A program made the position numbers and the translations under genes. This document shows, piece after piece, positions 1 to 11,366 of a stretch of DNA of 64,000 nt. Under the pieces are notes generated by a model. That model searched no databases. It had not been told where the DNA came from and saw only the letters and a list, made by a program, of their open reading frames with translations. Source of the DNA: Seison nebaliae (Eukaryota > Rotifera > Pararotatoria > Seisonacea > Seisonidae); NCBI GenBank assembly GCA_023231475.1, contig JALJEE010001281.1, positions 1 to 64,000 on the forward strand, read 5' to 3'. Within the stretch, counting starts at the first letter, position 1; each line of letters opens with the position of its first letter.

Positions 1-363
1 GGCAAAGGAGTCAATTCGCAAATCGAGAACATAAATGCTCTATTGAAAGGCTTATGACAACCGAGCATCATCCGAACTGATCTATTATATGTTCGATCAA
101 GACATCGTAATGACTTATCAGTATTCGAAATGGAAACTGGCAATCCATAGAAGTCACAACAATAACAGACAAACAATTTTAATTTCAATTTCAGAGAAAA
201 AAATTTGCAGCGATGATGGAAGGAGTAGAAAGATCTAAGGAATTTACATCTTACGCGTTCTACAAGTGCTGAACTTCTTCTCTTCGAGTCGATTTGACAT
301 CCCAGGAAACACACTTCCTTAGACACCAATTTCTCTAACAAGGAAAGTATCCGATATGCAGGC
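1..363. other. no recognisable gene
   Basis: I see no convincing coding frame or RNA gene in this left edge. It flanks the foldback repeat that starts at 364 and could be decayed transposon sequence, but no conserved motif can be read from it. Confidence 0.4.
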
Positions 364-691
364 AACGAAATTAAAAATAAATAAAATGTGTGAAAAATAA
401 TACTGATTAACATAGCATTTTTTATTTTTGCCGAGTCGTTAAATTAATGTCTATAATGGAGGAAAAGTCATATATTACAAATCAATGGGTTCATGATGAC
501 AAATGTGATTTTTGTATATAAAACTGATTCAAAATTTATACAGAAATCACAAATGTCATCATAAACCCACTGATTTGTAATATATGACTTTTCCTCCATT
601 ATAGACATTAATTTAACGACTCGGCAAAAATAAAAAATGCTATGTTAATCAATATTATTTTTCACACATTTTATTTATTTTTAATTTCGTT
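364..691. repeat. 328-bp foldback (inverted) repeat, MITE-like
   Basis: Two arms of about 155 bp (364-519 and 537-691) are near-perfect reverse complements around a roughly 17-bp loop. The outer ends read cgaaattaaaaataaataaa on the left and its complement on the right. Mismatches are few and cluster near the loop, so the copy looks fairly young or is conserved as a hairpin. The right end abuts a transposase fragment. The sequence encodes nothing. A foldback MITE is the simplest reading; a long hairpin-RNA source is possible. Confidence 0.85.
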
Positions 692-1162
692 TTAAATACC
701 TTTAATGAGCAATTTGATGTTGCTTTGTTCATTCAATTCCTCAATGACGTCGCCCAGAATTTCAATATTCGATGGCTTTTCTGCTCCAATAACCACCGAT
801 AACAGGAAAACTTGTTGTTCTTCGAATAAAGAAAACGACACTATCCAAACCTTTTTCGAAGATGTTTTTAACAATTGAACACCATCGCAGTTCAAAGTTA
901 TTTCATATTGTGTTTCATTTGAATATATTATTTTATCATAAAGCGTCAAACTGTTTCGTATCCCAAAATAAATATAATTTTCCTTTCTTATAATAGATGT
1001 CATAACGTCTTTATGTCTTATTTTGCGTTCGTAAAGTTCTGCAGTCTTTCGGCAAATCGACATTTGAATAACTTTCATGAATAAATGATAATAATTCATT
1101 AGTTGCAGATTTCGAAATATTATTTGTAAAGGCGAATACTGTAAAATAAAGGGAGAGCACAA
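692..1162 (-). pseudogene. DNA-transposase fragment, N-terminal part (CACTA/EnSpm-like, tentative)
   Basis: This open frame contains the stretch ITLNCDGVQLLKTSS followed by a hydrophobic segment and GAEKPSNIEILGDVIEELNE. From memory this matches the N-terminal core of the animal transposase family that carries a DYMHLVCLGV block further along. The frame stops exactly where the foldback repeat begins, so the rest of the protein is missing on this side. The upstream end lies 38 bp from, and points away from, a second fragment of the same family. The assignment to CACTA/EnSpm is from motif memory only. It is a broken copy with no intact partner in the window. Confidence 0.6.
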
Positions 1163-1199
1163 AAATAATCGAATGAATTATCTAATGAATCCGCATTAA

Positions 1200-1622
1200 A
1201 TGGAGTTACGCACAAATGATGAATTTCGAAATGGCTTGTACGATGAAACACATTCCAAAAGATCGACTACTTTATATAATTTGTCATATTTTGATATGAT
1301 AACTGATTTTTCGTTGGATTATATGCACATGATTTGTTTGGGCGTTGTGAAGAAATGCATGTCGATGTGGTTAATTCCTCGGTCTTCTTCCGTAAGGGTA
1401 ACGAATCATCAATTAATAGACAATATGAATATTAAATTGGATGCTTTCAATCTTTGCGTTGCAAGAAGAAATTTTTCTCGTCTTTGCGATGCACCAATAA
1501 TTCAATTCACAAAATGGAAAGCGAGTGAATTTCGGGCATTTCTGTTGTATTATGCTCCTTTTGTTTTGATGGGTAATCTAGAAATAAGTTGTTTGCATGG
1601 CTTTCCCCATAATAAAATGTGA
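1200..1622 (+). pseudogene. DNA-transposase fragment, central/C-terminal part (same family)
   Basis: This frame carries three blocks typical of animal transposases of this family: RTNDEFRNGLYDETH, then FSLDYMHMICLGVVKKCMSMW, then FTKWKASEFRAFLLYYAPFVLMG. These normally follow the domain seen in the minus-strand fragment at 692-1162, so the two pieces look like one element split and inverted, or two copies placed head to head. The frame is open for 140 codons, so decay is modest. The missing middle (about 60-80 residues by family expectation) is not visible nearby. Confidence 0.65.
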
Positions 1623-1859
1623 TTAGCTATAGTATGTGATTGTAAAATATAAATAATATCTATGTATTACGTATATATATTACGTATTCGCAGAATAGGT
1701 TTAGTTGATTTAATGACGATGTGAGTTGATGTTTAGTTACTTTTATATCTATTTTTAACTTATATCAACTTTACATGTAAATTTATTGTCAACGTCAAAC
1801 GATCGTTACATGCTTTCAAATTTTGTGCTGTGACAAGAGGCCGGATATTCTACGCACAT

Positions 1860-2296
1860 TCCCAAAGTAGTCACAAATTTTGTTAGAACCCAAGGTCCAA
1901 ATAAGACTACTCGGGTCGGTTGACGCCAAGAAATATATCGATTGCTTAAAGTGATCAAGATATGATGTTTCAAGATATCCGAAGTGACTTCGGAACAAAA
2001 AGATATGATTTTCAAACAAGATATTGCACGTCCACAAAACAAAGATAACCAAATAATATATGGAAGGGTTGGATTATAAAGTGATAAAGCGGCCTGCCGT
2101 GAGTCCGGATCTTAATATCATATAAGAGATTTGGTTTTGGTTGAGTCGCCAAGTTTACTGGTAAAACATCCAATTTTCGACCGTTGACGACTTAAAATTA
2201 CCGAAAAAATTAATACAAAAACTGATTCCTTCTTTTCCTACTTGTATGACTTATGTTTTAATGCATAAAGGAAATTGTTACAATCATAAAAAATAA
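1860..2296 (+). pseudogene. Tc1/mariner transposase remnant, internally deleted
   Basis: Reading the plus strand with frame changes gives a GRPRKTT-like linker (GPNKTTRVG) and a helix-turn-helix-like segment. Next come KQDIARPQNK, equivalent to FQQDNAPCH, and RPAVSPDLNII, equivalent to the WPxxSPDLNPIE block near the third catalytic acid. The C-terminal TCMTYVLMHKGNCYNHKK with a stop near 2296 matches the usual CxxVIxxxGGxTKY end. The stretch between the DNA-binding part and the second catalytic block is missing. At least two in-frame stops and several shifts mark it as long dead. Confidence 0.7.
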
Positions 2297-2626
2297 AGTA
2301 ATTTATGTTGTTTTAAAATTTATGAACATAATATTAGACTTGCCAGATTGGGATTGTTTTTACGTCGTGAATATGATCAACTATGGCTTTATCAATTATC
2401 GGGAACGAAAATAGTCCTCTTCCAGAAACTTCCGGCAAGAAAGTGTCAAATAGGAATTAAAGTGGTACATTTTGAGGATTTTTAGGAATTTTACTTTTTC
2501 AGAAGTTCAAAACAGTTAGAAAATATTAAAATCAATTCCCATTCTTTTGAGGGCGAAAATTTAGAAAAATTAATTAATTTAATATATAACATAAAATTTA
2601 CATTTGTCCATTTCCTTTAATGAAAA
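2297..2626. other. no recognisable gene
   Basis: Spacer between the Tc1 remnant and the 3' end of the minus-strand membrane-protein gene. No coding signal or repeat stands out. Confidence 0.5.
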
Positions 2627-3115
2627 TCAATGCAAAAACTTTAATCGCATTAACCGGTTATTCTCTCGTACTTTCATATCATTTTGCGTGAGGGCCATAT
2701 TCTTATACCAGTTAGCAACAGGAGTATGACCTTCGGTTTTATAAATCGGTTCTGCTTCAGTTCTCATTGGTTCGGCTGGCATGTGAGCAGCTCTTTGAGA
2801 TCTCATATATTTCATTTCACAAATGATAGTTGCTCGATGCATTGCGCGATACATGAAAACTCGAATGACAACAACAATGGTCAAAATGATATTCATAACG
2901 AGTAGACCTAATAGCCACGGAATGAAATAATGGAGAAGTGTCCAACGTTCTAGAGTGGACGTAAGAAATAAAGATTCAAATATGACTCGTTCGAGTACGG
3001 GAACAATTCCGAAATTAGTGATGGTTTGTATTGCTGGTTCTTTCATAAATTCGATGATGGATGCATTGGGTGTGGAGGGTGTAAATAGGAAGACATTGTT
3101 ATCGATTAAATCCAT
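2627..3115 (-). CDS. hypothetical single-pass membrane protein
   Basis: I do not recognise this 162-residue protein. It has one strong hydrophobic segment at about residues 62-87 (HYFIPWLLGLLVMNIILTIV and following), preceded by about 60 mostly polar residues. The tail is basic and Met/Arg-rich, with RAMHRATIICEMKYMRSQRA just after the membrane segment. Positive charge after the helix suggests an outside N-terminus and a cytoplasmic tail, but no signal peptide precedes it. The frame is open upstream of the chosen ATG back to a stop near 3170 with no other ATG. It lies 121 bp downstream of the EAAT stop on the same strand. The non-random composition and lack of stops support a real gene, but an upstream exon cannot be excluded. 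Confidence 0.55.
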   Translation of the reverse strand: MDLIDNNVFLFTPSTPNASIIEFMKEPAIQTITNFGIVPVLERVIFESLFLTSTLERWTLLHYFIPWLLGLLVMNIILTIVVVIRVFMYRAMHRATIICEMKYMRSQRAAHMPAEPMRTEAEPIYKTEGHTPVANWYKNMALTQNDMKVRENNRLMRLKFLH

Positions 3116-3236
3116 TTGGAAAAGGTTTGAAATGGAAGAAACTGAAAATGAAACTGAGTTAGGAAATGATAATTAAACGATTTTATTTTAAAGAAAGAAT
3201 AATTTAGAGTTCCTTAAAATAGTTAGATTTGCACGA

Positions 3237-4814
3237 TTAAACTGCCGTATCGACATTGGCGACAGATAGATTCTTTTCTATATCTTTCGGAACTTTCGAT
3301 CCTTTCGATGAGCCAACAATCGGGAGAGCCTGTTCCTCTAATTTTTTCAATTGTTTTTCGTTCAATAACAGATTCTTGCATAATCGATCTAATATGGCGG
3401 CTCCGATAGCATCACCCCAAACATTGACCATTGTCCTAAAACGGTCACATATCCAATCCACAGCATAGATCAACGATATATCTGTTGTTGGTAAATCAGC
3501 CGCATTTAATACAACCACCATCGTCACTAAACCTCCTTGAGGTACACCGGCAGCGCCAATACTGGCGAGAGTGGAAGTCAAACTGATAGTAATGATAGAA
3601 GCGAAACTGAGAGGTATATTATTTAATTGGGCAATAAATATTGCTGCAACCGCTTCATAAAGAGCCGTCCCATCCATATTCATAGTGGCACCAATCGGAA
3701 GAATGAAACGTGTCACAGCTCGATCAATTTCACTACGTTGTTCCAAACATTTAAATGTGACTGGTAAAGTAGCAGAACTACTCGCCGTTCCAAATGCAGT
3801 AGCTAATGCTTGTGACATGTCAGCGCAAAACTTGGCCGGATTCTTTTTCGTGATAACCGTATAAATGATGGGAAGATTGATGCAACTATGAATGAAAAGA
3901 CCAAGAATGACTGTTCCCACATACTTCCCTACCAGCATAAAAACACTTTTCAAATCATCTAATTCTAATAATTTCACTAATATTAAGAAGAAAATACCAA
4001 TGGGAGAATACCACATAACAAATGCGACTAATCGCATAAATAATTCATTGACAGCAGCGATTACTTGTACGAGACATTTTGCGTCGTCACCCAACTGCCC
4101 CAAAATTACGCCAATTATTAGAGAAAATACTACTAATCCTAAAACGTTTACTCCATCTCGTTTCTTACCGATCGCTATCCATTCGTCCGTATCCTTACTA
4201 ATGTTCTGAGTTGTGTTGATGAGAATATCATCAGCGATGTCTAATTTAGTTGGATCTCGAGGTATCTTTGTCTTAATCGTTTGATATTGTTGGAAAGTGG
4301 CTGTTATTAAATTATCGGGACATAAATTATACATCAGATCAATTACAGTATCTGCTGCCTTCAACTTATCTTGACCTTCGATGACCGTTTGTTGCTGGAC
4401 AACACCTGATGAACGATCAACTTTTCCCGGTTTAATAGTCATGACTAGAAAGATACCTAAACAAACTGATATGGCAGTTGTTACTAGATAATAAATGACT
4501 GCTTTCAATCCAATTCGTCCAACAATTCGAGGATGAATATTTGCCAGACTGGCAATAATCGAAGATGTGACCAGAGGAGCAATTAAAACCATCATCATTC
4601 TCAAAAACATACGACCCGGAAAATCCAGATACCTTAAACTATCTTTAGAGAATTTTGTCTTCCTTATGGCCATTCCAATGGAAAGCGCTAGAATAACCGC
4701 CAGAAATGTTAATAGAACCAGAATATTTACGACTATAAAGTTTTTAGTTCGTACTGCCCACGATTTATTGTCCTTTTCTTTTTTGTCTCCACTAGGATGG
4801 CTGTCCGAAGACAT
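3237..4814 (-). CDS. EAAT: excitatory amino acid transporter (SLC1 family)
   Basis: Complete 525-residue Na+-coupled glutamate/aspartate transporter in one exon, the usual length for EAATs. Visible landmarks are the first membrane helix after a charged N-terminus, then the HP1 serine motif SSSATLPVTFKC. They are followed by the TM7 signature NMDGT in PIGATMNMDGTALYEA, the HP2 loop ASIGAAGVPQGGLVTM, and TM8 DRFRTMVNVWGDA. The TM8 arginine that binds the substrate side-chain carboxylate in acidic amino acid carriers is present, so glutamate or aspartate is the expected substrate. The hydrophilic loop between TM3 and TM4 carries N-linked glycosylation sequons (NTT, NIS). The ATG gives MSSDSHPSGDKKEKDNKSWA, a normal cytoplasmic N-terminus. 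Expected site is the plasma membrane of glia or neurons; that is family knowledge. Confidence 0.97.
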   Translation of the reverse strand: MSSDSHPSGDKKEKDNKSWAVRTKNFIVVNILVLLTFLAVILALSIGMAIRKTKFSKDSLRYLDFPGRMFLRMMMVLIAPLVTSSIIASLANIHPRIVGRIGLKAVIYYLVTTAISVCLGIFLVMTIKPGKVDRSSGVVQQQTVIEGQDKLKAADTVIDLMYNLCPDNLITATFQQYQTIKTKIPRDPTKLDIADDILINTTQNISKDTDEWIAIGKKRDGVNVLGLVVFSLIIGVILGQLGDDAKCLVQVIAAVNELFMRLVAFVMWYSPIGIFFLILVKLLELDDLKSVFMLVGKYVGTVILGLFIHSCINLPIIYTVITKKNPAKFCADMSQALATAFGTASSSATLPVTFKCLEQRSEIDRAVTRFILPIGATMNMDGTALYEAVAAIFIAQLNNIPLSFASIITISLTSTLASIGAAGVPQGGLVTMVVVLNAADLPTTDISLIYAVDWICDRFRTMVNVWGDAIGAAILDRLCKNLLLNEKQLKKLEEQALPIVGSSKGSKVPKDIEKNLSVANVDTAV

Positions 4815-5277
4815 GCTGGATATTTCTTGAAGGTGCGGAATCTTTCTAAACAGAAGTAATAAAGCGAAAATAGATTCTGAACTGAAATTGATAATAAAAC
4901 AATTTCGTAAAATTAATTCGACAATGATCTTTTTTCAATTTCTATTTTTATTTATACTCCTCATTCCAATTTCCTCAATCGTCAATTGGAAATTGGAAAA
5001 AAAATCAGAAAAAATCGTAAAACTTTTATTTTCTCATTTTAAACTTAACTCTCAACTATTTCAATTTTATTCATTGGGAAAAAGATGCGAATTACTTTAT
5101 AGACATATAAACTGAACATAAAAACGAATAATGGTAAATAGGAATAAATTTGTCATTTTCTGATGAAAGAGATTGCGTGAAATGTAAATTCGTTGTCATG
5201 TGACAAATCCATTTTTAATGGGTTCTCATATTCGAAAATGTTGGAGTCATAACTATTGATAAAATCCTAAAATTAAA
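4815..5277. other. intergenic, EAAT promoter side
   Basis: Lies between the EAAT start and the intersectin stop, both on minus, so it should hold the EAAT promoter. A short plus-strand open frame at 4888-5115 is very Phe/Leu/Lys-rich and is probably chance in AT-rich DNA. No other signal seen. Confidence 0.5.
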
Positions 5278-8200
5278 TTAAAAGATAAAACGATAATTTG
5301 AAAAAGAAAGAAAAACTTTCAAAGATTTTTCTTTAATTCCTTCCACAATGTCATGTCTTGTCGTCATCCTTTCACTTCTCTTTAATAAGTCTTCTATTAA
5401 AATTTCATATCTTCCAATTAACTCTATCGAATGGAATGAATGGGGGTGAATGATAATCGAAAAAAAATAATAAATAAATAACTGTCGCCTTGGACATAAA
5501 AGAAAGCAAAATTGAGAATCTGTTTCAAATGAGACAAATAAAACAAAGATATTTGTTCGTTCCATTCGATCCTGATCATATTCTCATTGGGCATCTGTTG
5601 AACATTATTTGTTATGAACTTCTTCGATTGAGTTCCCAATGAAACGATGAGATAAATCGAATCCATACACATCTCATACATCAAATCCGTAGTTCGTTGT
5701 ACATTCAAATGATGAATTTTTGGTAAATCAATTTTGATCATTCCGATACTTTTTCTCGTCACTAACATAATAGAAAATAGTATAATTTGTTTATTCAAAT
5801 TTCTAACTGTTCAAATATTTCAATTTACCATATTGGTCACTTCGATTTCTTTCAAACGTTTCTTGAGCTTCCTCCAATCTCTTCATCCACATATCTCTAT
5901 CAAATTCATTGGAAAAAAAGGAACATTGATAAAAAATGTTGAAGAAAAAAATAAAATTTGTTTTAGTAATTATTCCATAAATTAATATTTCCATAAGATA
6001 GAAGAATAGGAAAAAATTGGAAGAAAAATGTTTGAAAAATTAACCGTCCGATAATGGATGAGCATTGGAATAAATAAGTTTTACTAAATTGAACGAAACT
6101 AAAGGACATCTTCTCACATTTCTTCATATGATGAAGATTCTTTAAATGAATCGGCTGAAGCGAAATCGACAATGAAGAAAAGAGCAGATATGTTAAATGT
6201 AACTGCTCTTTTCGTTCTCAATGAAATGAGATGTTCATCCGAAAACAACGATGTCTGTACATCATTCGCACAATTGATAATGGTGGTTATGAGAATGATG
6301 TCGTTGAATAGAAATAGGACACAACGTCCTTTCTTCAACATATTAACGACATCGTAATGAATTAATTGTCGTTGTTCGCCCGCTTCCGTCAAACAATTGA
6401 AATATACAAACTGATCATTAATCCTTTTCTAATAATCGAATGAAATTTCAAACATTTTTACAAGTTTCGTCATCAGTGGGGAGAATGTGTTGTTGGCACC
6501 ACTCCAACTTACTGATATTGTCGTTCAATTTGAGAGTTTCATTCAATTGTTTCAATAAATCTCTCGATAACTCCTCTCCCATCTTACACGACTCATAATC
6601 GATATGTTCCACTTCTGTATTTTTCACAATCTGAACGAATCGATTAAAAATTATGAAAATTCTTCTCTCAACGAACTTCGTGTAACATCAACGGATATTT
6701 GGTGAGTCGTTGGAATGGTAACATGAGATATGTCCGATAATCGACACTAATCTTCTTCTCATCAGTTACATGCTTTTAACAATTTCAAATTATCCATTTG
6801 TTTTTCGTTTATGAGGAGAAAATGAAAACTTTAATAATCGATTTCATTTCATCTGAATTCTCACTCAAATTATGGAAATGTCTTAACATGATATTCTGAT
6901 GACAACAATATCGCGCATAAGACGATCTCATAATTTGTAACTAAAATTTAATAAGTGTACCTCATTAATCAGTTTACTCAACGAGCTAATGGAAACTTGT
7001 TCGCACATTAAATCTCCACAAATCATTTGGGAGAGATGAGGAATGTTATTCGATCGTTCGAGTAACGAATGGACCAATTGCTCATTAACGAAACTAATTC
7101 GTTTCCATTCATTCGCAAGTATCAGTTCAATTGTTTTGGGTAAGAGATGGGATTGGATAACTCTGGCAATGATCGACTAAGATCGAGAGAAACAATTCCG
7201 TTAAAACGGAAAACAGAATGAGAAGAAAAGATGAGAACAATTTGCGAAGGACAAGAGTGGAACCTCAAAAAACATATGGAGATCACCAACATACCGACGT
7301 TCTGTTTCAATTAGTTCATTCAAACATCGTGCACGATGATGGTTAATTGAAGACGTATTTATTTTTTTCGCATAATTTAAACTGACTAAAAAAAGAGAAA
7401 AATAGAAAGTTTTTTTTTGTTTTTCTGCAAAAGATGACGGAAATCAAATGGTCAGGATACGGGAACAATATCTTCATTCAACATCAACAAGTGAAGAATA
7501 CGAATATATGAGAATGTCACAAAATGAGAAGATGTTCAGAAGAAATCAAAAATAGAGTTTTACAAAAATTTTTTCTTTATATTCATCGAAATCCTAAAAT
7601 TCCTTCATCTTATTTTTTTTTATTACAAACCAAATTTCTTCGTATCGTCTAATACGCTGAGTAAACGAATAAAGTTCGTCGGTATGACACCATTACGAAT
7701 GTTCGACAACTTTTCTCCATTCGAATAAATTAGACGACCGTTCCACCAACTCGACGCATTAGAATAATTTCTTTCGATTTCTATCACGTCACCAGTCACT
7801 ATTCCTAATTCATCGTCATTCTGTGGTTGATATTCGTACATGGCTAAACCATAAACTTTTCCTTTTGTATCATTCTGAAATTAATGAAATTTCATTATTA
7901 TTATAATTAAAAAAAAAGTTATTATTAAATTTCGAAGGCAAATGGAAAACTTTCAAATTTTCTTTAATTCTCTTCGAATCTTCTTCAGACAATAAATGAA
8001 CATAATCCGAAGCGAAATATCCTTTCAATTTCTACAAAAAAAAATTATTTATGAAAAATAATTTGAAATTGTTGAGAAAAAATTGTTATAAAGAAATTTT
8101 AGAAAATGAAATTTTGATTGGAAATAAACGATAAAATCTCCCATTAACATTTTGGGAAGTTAGAAAAATTTAATGTGAAAGAAACGAAACTTCATCGAAT

Positions 8201-11200
8201 AATAGAGAACCGTTCCAAATTCCTGTCGTTTCATCTTTGGAAATAATGCGGATAACTTCCCCACAAATAAAAGGTAATGCGTCAGTTGAAGAATCCTCAT
8301 TCTGTCGAATGGCTAATGCTAATTCATCAAATGATGGTAGATTATCGTTCGCCATAATAAATGGATCGAAAATCGGTTTATCAACATTCACTTCTCCTGA
8401 CGAATGATTGGCAGAAGTGTCTTGAGACAATTTAGCGACATGATTAGCTGGAAATATTCCGATACGTTTCGAATTGGTTTGAACGTAGCCTTCCCACCAT
8501 TCGTTGTTTCCATCTTCCGTTTCCTGTTTCATGACGACGATAATATCTCCTGTCTGGAATTCGAGATCATCCACCATTCCTGAATTATATTGATATCTCG
8601 CTTCATATAACGGATAATCGGGCGACTCCTTTTCTTCATTAGTCATCGACGATTCAACCGAATTCACTATTTCCACACACTCTTTTGGAAACCATCCCAC
8701 CTGGAAATGATGGAATGAAATTTAATAAAAAATAAATTTTAACTTTATCGTTTACACTTCCCGAATACCAAATTCCATTATCGCCATAAATTCGGATGGG
8801 ATCACTTTCGTTCAATTTTAGATGATTATTTTTTTGTGGTAAGAAATTTTTGATGCAGATTCCCTGAAGAAATAGAATATGGAATGAATGAAAGAATGAT
8901 GGAAATAACTTTCTCATATTCTTTTCCTTCCATTTCACTAATTGGTCTGATGGAAGAGAATGAGAATGAAAGAATAATAAAAAAAAGGAAAATGAACATT
9001 GATGATGGTTTGACTTGAAGGAAATTCAAAGGAACTAATCCACTCTTTTTTGTGATGATATTGACAGCGAGAGCCCACGCATTCTCACAAGTCTCCTTCA
9101 CATAAAACTCGTCATCGATTTCGATAGACAACTCGTCATCTGCCTCTCCCATGAATTGGAACATGGCGAGATAAATCGTCTTATCTTCGATGGATAATTC
9201 GTTGACAGGTTGAATAATTTTCGATGTTGAAATCAATTCTTTCATTTCCGTTTTCACTTCACATGATGATGATGATGAAACGAGAAATGGATCTTCTTTC
9301 AAATTAATCACTTCTTTCAGTGGGAAAGTAGTGGGAGAATTGTCAACTTTAAACGGATCGAAATCAGTGATCAATTCATTTAATGGTTTCTCATTCTCTT
9401 TCTCCAATTCATCATTAATTAATTGAGAGATATAATTAAATTTGTCTTTAGTAGACGTATATTGTTGGAGGAGTTCAACTCGAAGTGAACTATATTTCGA
9501 TTCGAGTGTTATCATCTCTTTTTTACGATGTTCAACATTCTGTCGTTTCTCTTCACACTCATTCTCAAGACGTGACAATTCATTTTTCATTTCATCGAGA
9601 CGTCGACCGATTTCTTGGATGGCTTGTTCGCCTTTAATAATGGTGTCGGTGGATTGTGAAGATTTAATATTATTGAAATTCTGTTGGAGATCATTCTTCA
9701 TTTTCCCTAATGATTCTAATTGAATTTTCGATTTATCATATTTTTCATTCATTAATGACATTTGTAATTCAGCTGATAATAATTCTTGTTTGAATTGATC
9801 AATCGTTTCTCTTAAAGATTGCTCCTGATTCTTCTTCTCTACTAATCGATCTCTTTCATTCATCATCTTCTCTTTAATCGCATCAATTTCTAATTGGATT
9901 GATCGATTTCTTGACATTAAAGTATCAATCGATTCTCTTAAACGATTTCGTTGTTGTTCCAATTCTTGAATACGTTTACGTTCCTCTTCAAACAATCTTC
10001 GTTTCTCATGTTCAAGACGAGCTTGACGTTGTGCTTCTCGACGTTCAACTTCTTTCTCCGCTTCAATTTGTCGTTGACGTTCCAATTCTTTGTCCAACTC
10101 CAAATTACGTCGCTTCTCATGTTCCTCTTGTTGACGACGACGATCTTCTTCTCGTTGTCTCTCTTTCTCTTCTTTCGTTCGACGTTCTAACGACTCCTGT
10201 TCACGACGTTGCATTCGACGTCGTTCTAATTCAGCTTCTCCAGCTTGGAAATTTTTACGTCGTCTTTCTTCGTAAGAAACGGTAGAGGAAGTCGTGCTAT
10301 CGGTTAAGAGATCAATCGACGGTTTCTTCGTTGAGATTAATGTGGTCGATTGGACCGTTGTTGATGGTTGTGTGACAAGTTTCGAAGGCGGATTCCGTTG
10401 GATTATTTTCGTTGCATAATTTATGGAGAGTGTCAACATCTGCTCACGGAATTGACTAGATACATTCTGAGAGAGATATGACGGATTGTCGAGTGATTGT
10501 TGACGAAGGAAATTATTCTTCGACAACTCATTACACAAATGGAGAGCTAAGACAAATTCAGGAGCTGATAATTTCCCGTCTTGATCCGTATCACATTGCA
10601 TCCAAATTTTAGCGAGTAATTCCTTCGGCAAATTATATCGCAACATTTCTTGACGACAAATATTCCCTCCAATCTTCCCATTCAATAATTTCGTATTAAG
10701 CAATTTCATATATCGTCCCAAATACTCTTCACAATCACTGGATGTCGCCAATCCAATCGTCTGTTCATTAGTGGCAGAACATGATCCTTTTCTACTCGTC
10801 AGATCTATCGATGAATTATTCGATTTTTTCGTTACACATTTCTCTTCTATTCGGAAAGCATTCGAATCATCATAAGATTGCTGTTGTTGTTGTTCCTGTT
10901 GTGGTAATTTTGGGGGTTGTTGTTGTTGATGATGATTAAATTGTTGTTGTTGTTGCTGTTGTTGTTGGACATATAAAGGTTGTTGATTAGAATTATCTGA
11001 TTTTGCCAAATTTAAAGGATGAAGACTTGGTGGTAATGCTGATGGAAGTGTCAATTGAAAAGTGAGAATACACTTGACGAGATAACAAGCAATCATAAAC
11101 TCATATTGATCTAGACGTCCATCCTTATTATAATCAGCGAGATCCCTTCAAATTTCAATTAAATTCAATTTAATTCAATTGAAATAATTCAAATAATTTA

Positions 11201-11366
11201 CTAACCAAATCTTACATAATTGTTGGGAGGCTAATTTGGATTTGAGAAGAAACTCTTTCGCCTTCTCACCGGACAGGCTCTCATTATTCGGACTTAATTC
11301 TTCGAAATACTTCCGGTATTTCCGTCGATCCTCATCGTTCATCGTCCACAAACTATTTTCCTTCAT
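5278..11366 (-). CDS. ITSN: intersectin, long form with DH-PH-C2 (Dap160/ITSN)
   Basis: Endocytic scaffold and Cdc42-type exchange factor, 16 exons, 1,579 residues. Exons: 11366-11206, 11145-9015, 8863-8744, 8700-8191, 8031-7951, 7874-7631, 7385-7264, 7176-6961, 6940-6830, 6772-6677, 6630-6454, 6428-6261, 6154-6045, 5896-5829, 5761-5483, 5423-5278; every phase matches. Domains: EH1 about 1-90; Gln-rich 110-145; EH2 191-265 with a DTDQDGKLSAPEF EF-hand; Glu/Arg/Gln coiled coil 340-630; SH3-A 703-764, B 765-815, C 832-896, D 936-990, E 1009-1070. The DH domain is about 1100-1300 (LNELIETERRYVGDL, YLMLPFQRLTKYPLMLHE, SKLEWCQQHI), PH about 1325-1432 (VLFLFNDIILIT), and a divergent C2 about 1445-1570 lacks the usual acidic calcium loops. 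The start precedes a typical EH1 sequence. EH domains bind NPF proteins and SH3s bind dynamin and synaptojanin in relatives. Confidence 0.93.
7623..7631 (-). other. alternative 3' end of intersectin by intron retention
   Basis: The donor after SH3-E is G|GTTTGT at 7631/7630. If this intron is not removed, translation reads Gly-Leu-stop, giving a 1,084-residue protein that ends right after SH3-E. That is the domain content of the short intersectin of other animals. Seen directly; use as an isoform is inference. Confidence 0.45.

Noticed and set aside
5278-7385. DH-PH-C2 exons as a separate RhoGEF gene
   Set aside because: The exon after SH3-E joins in the right phase with a normal donor and acceptor. 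The DH-end motif SKLEWCQQHI and the domain order match long intersectin, and no start codon or promoter gap is visible.
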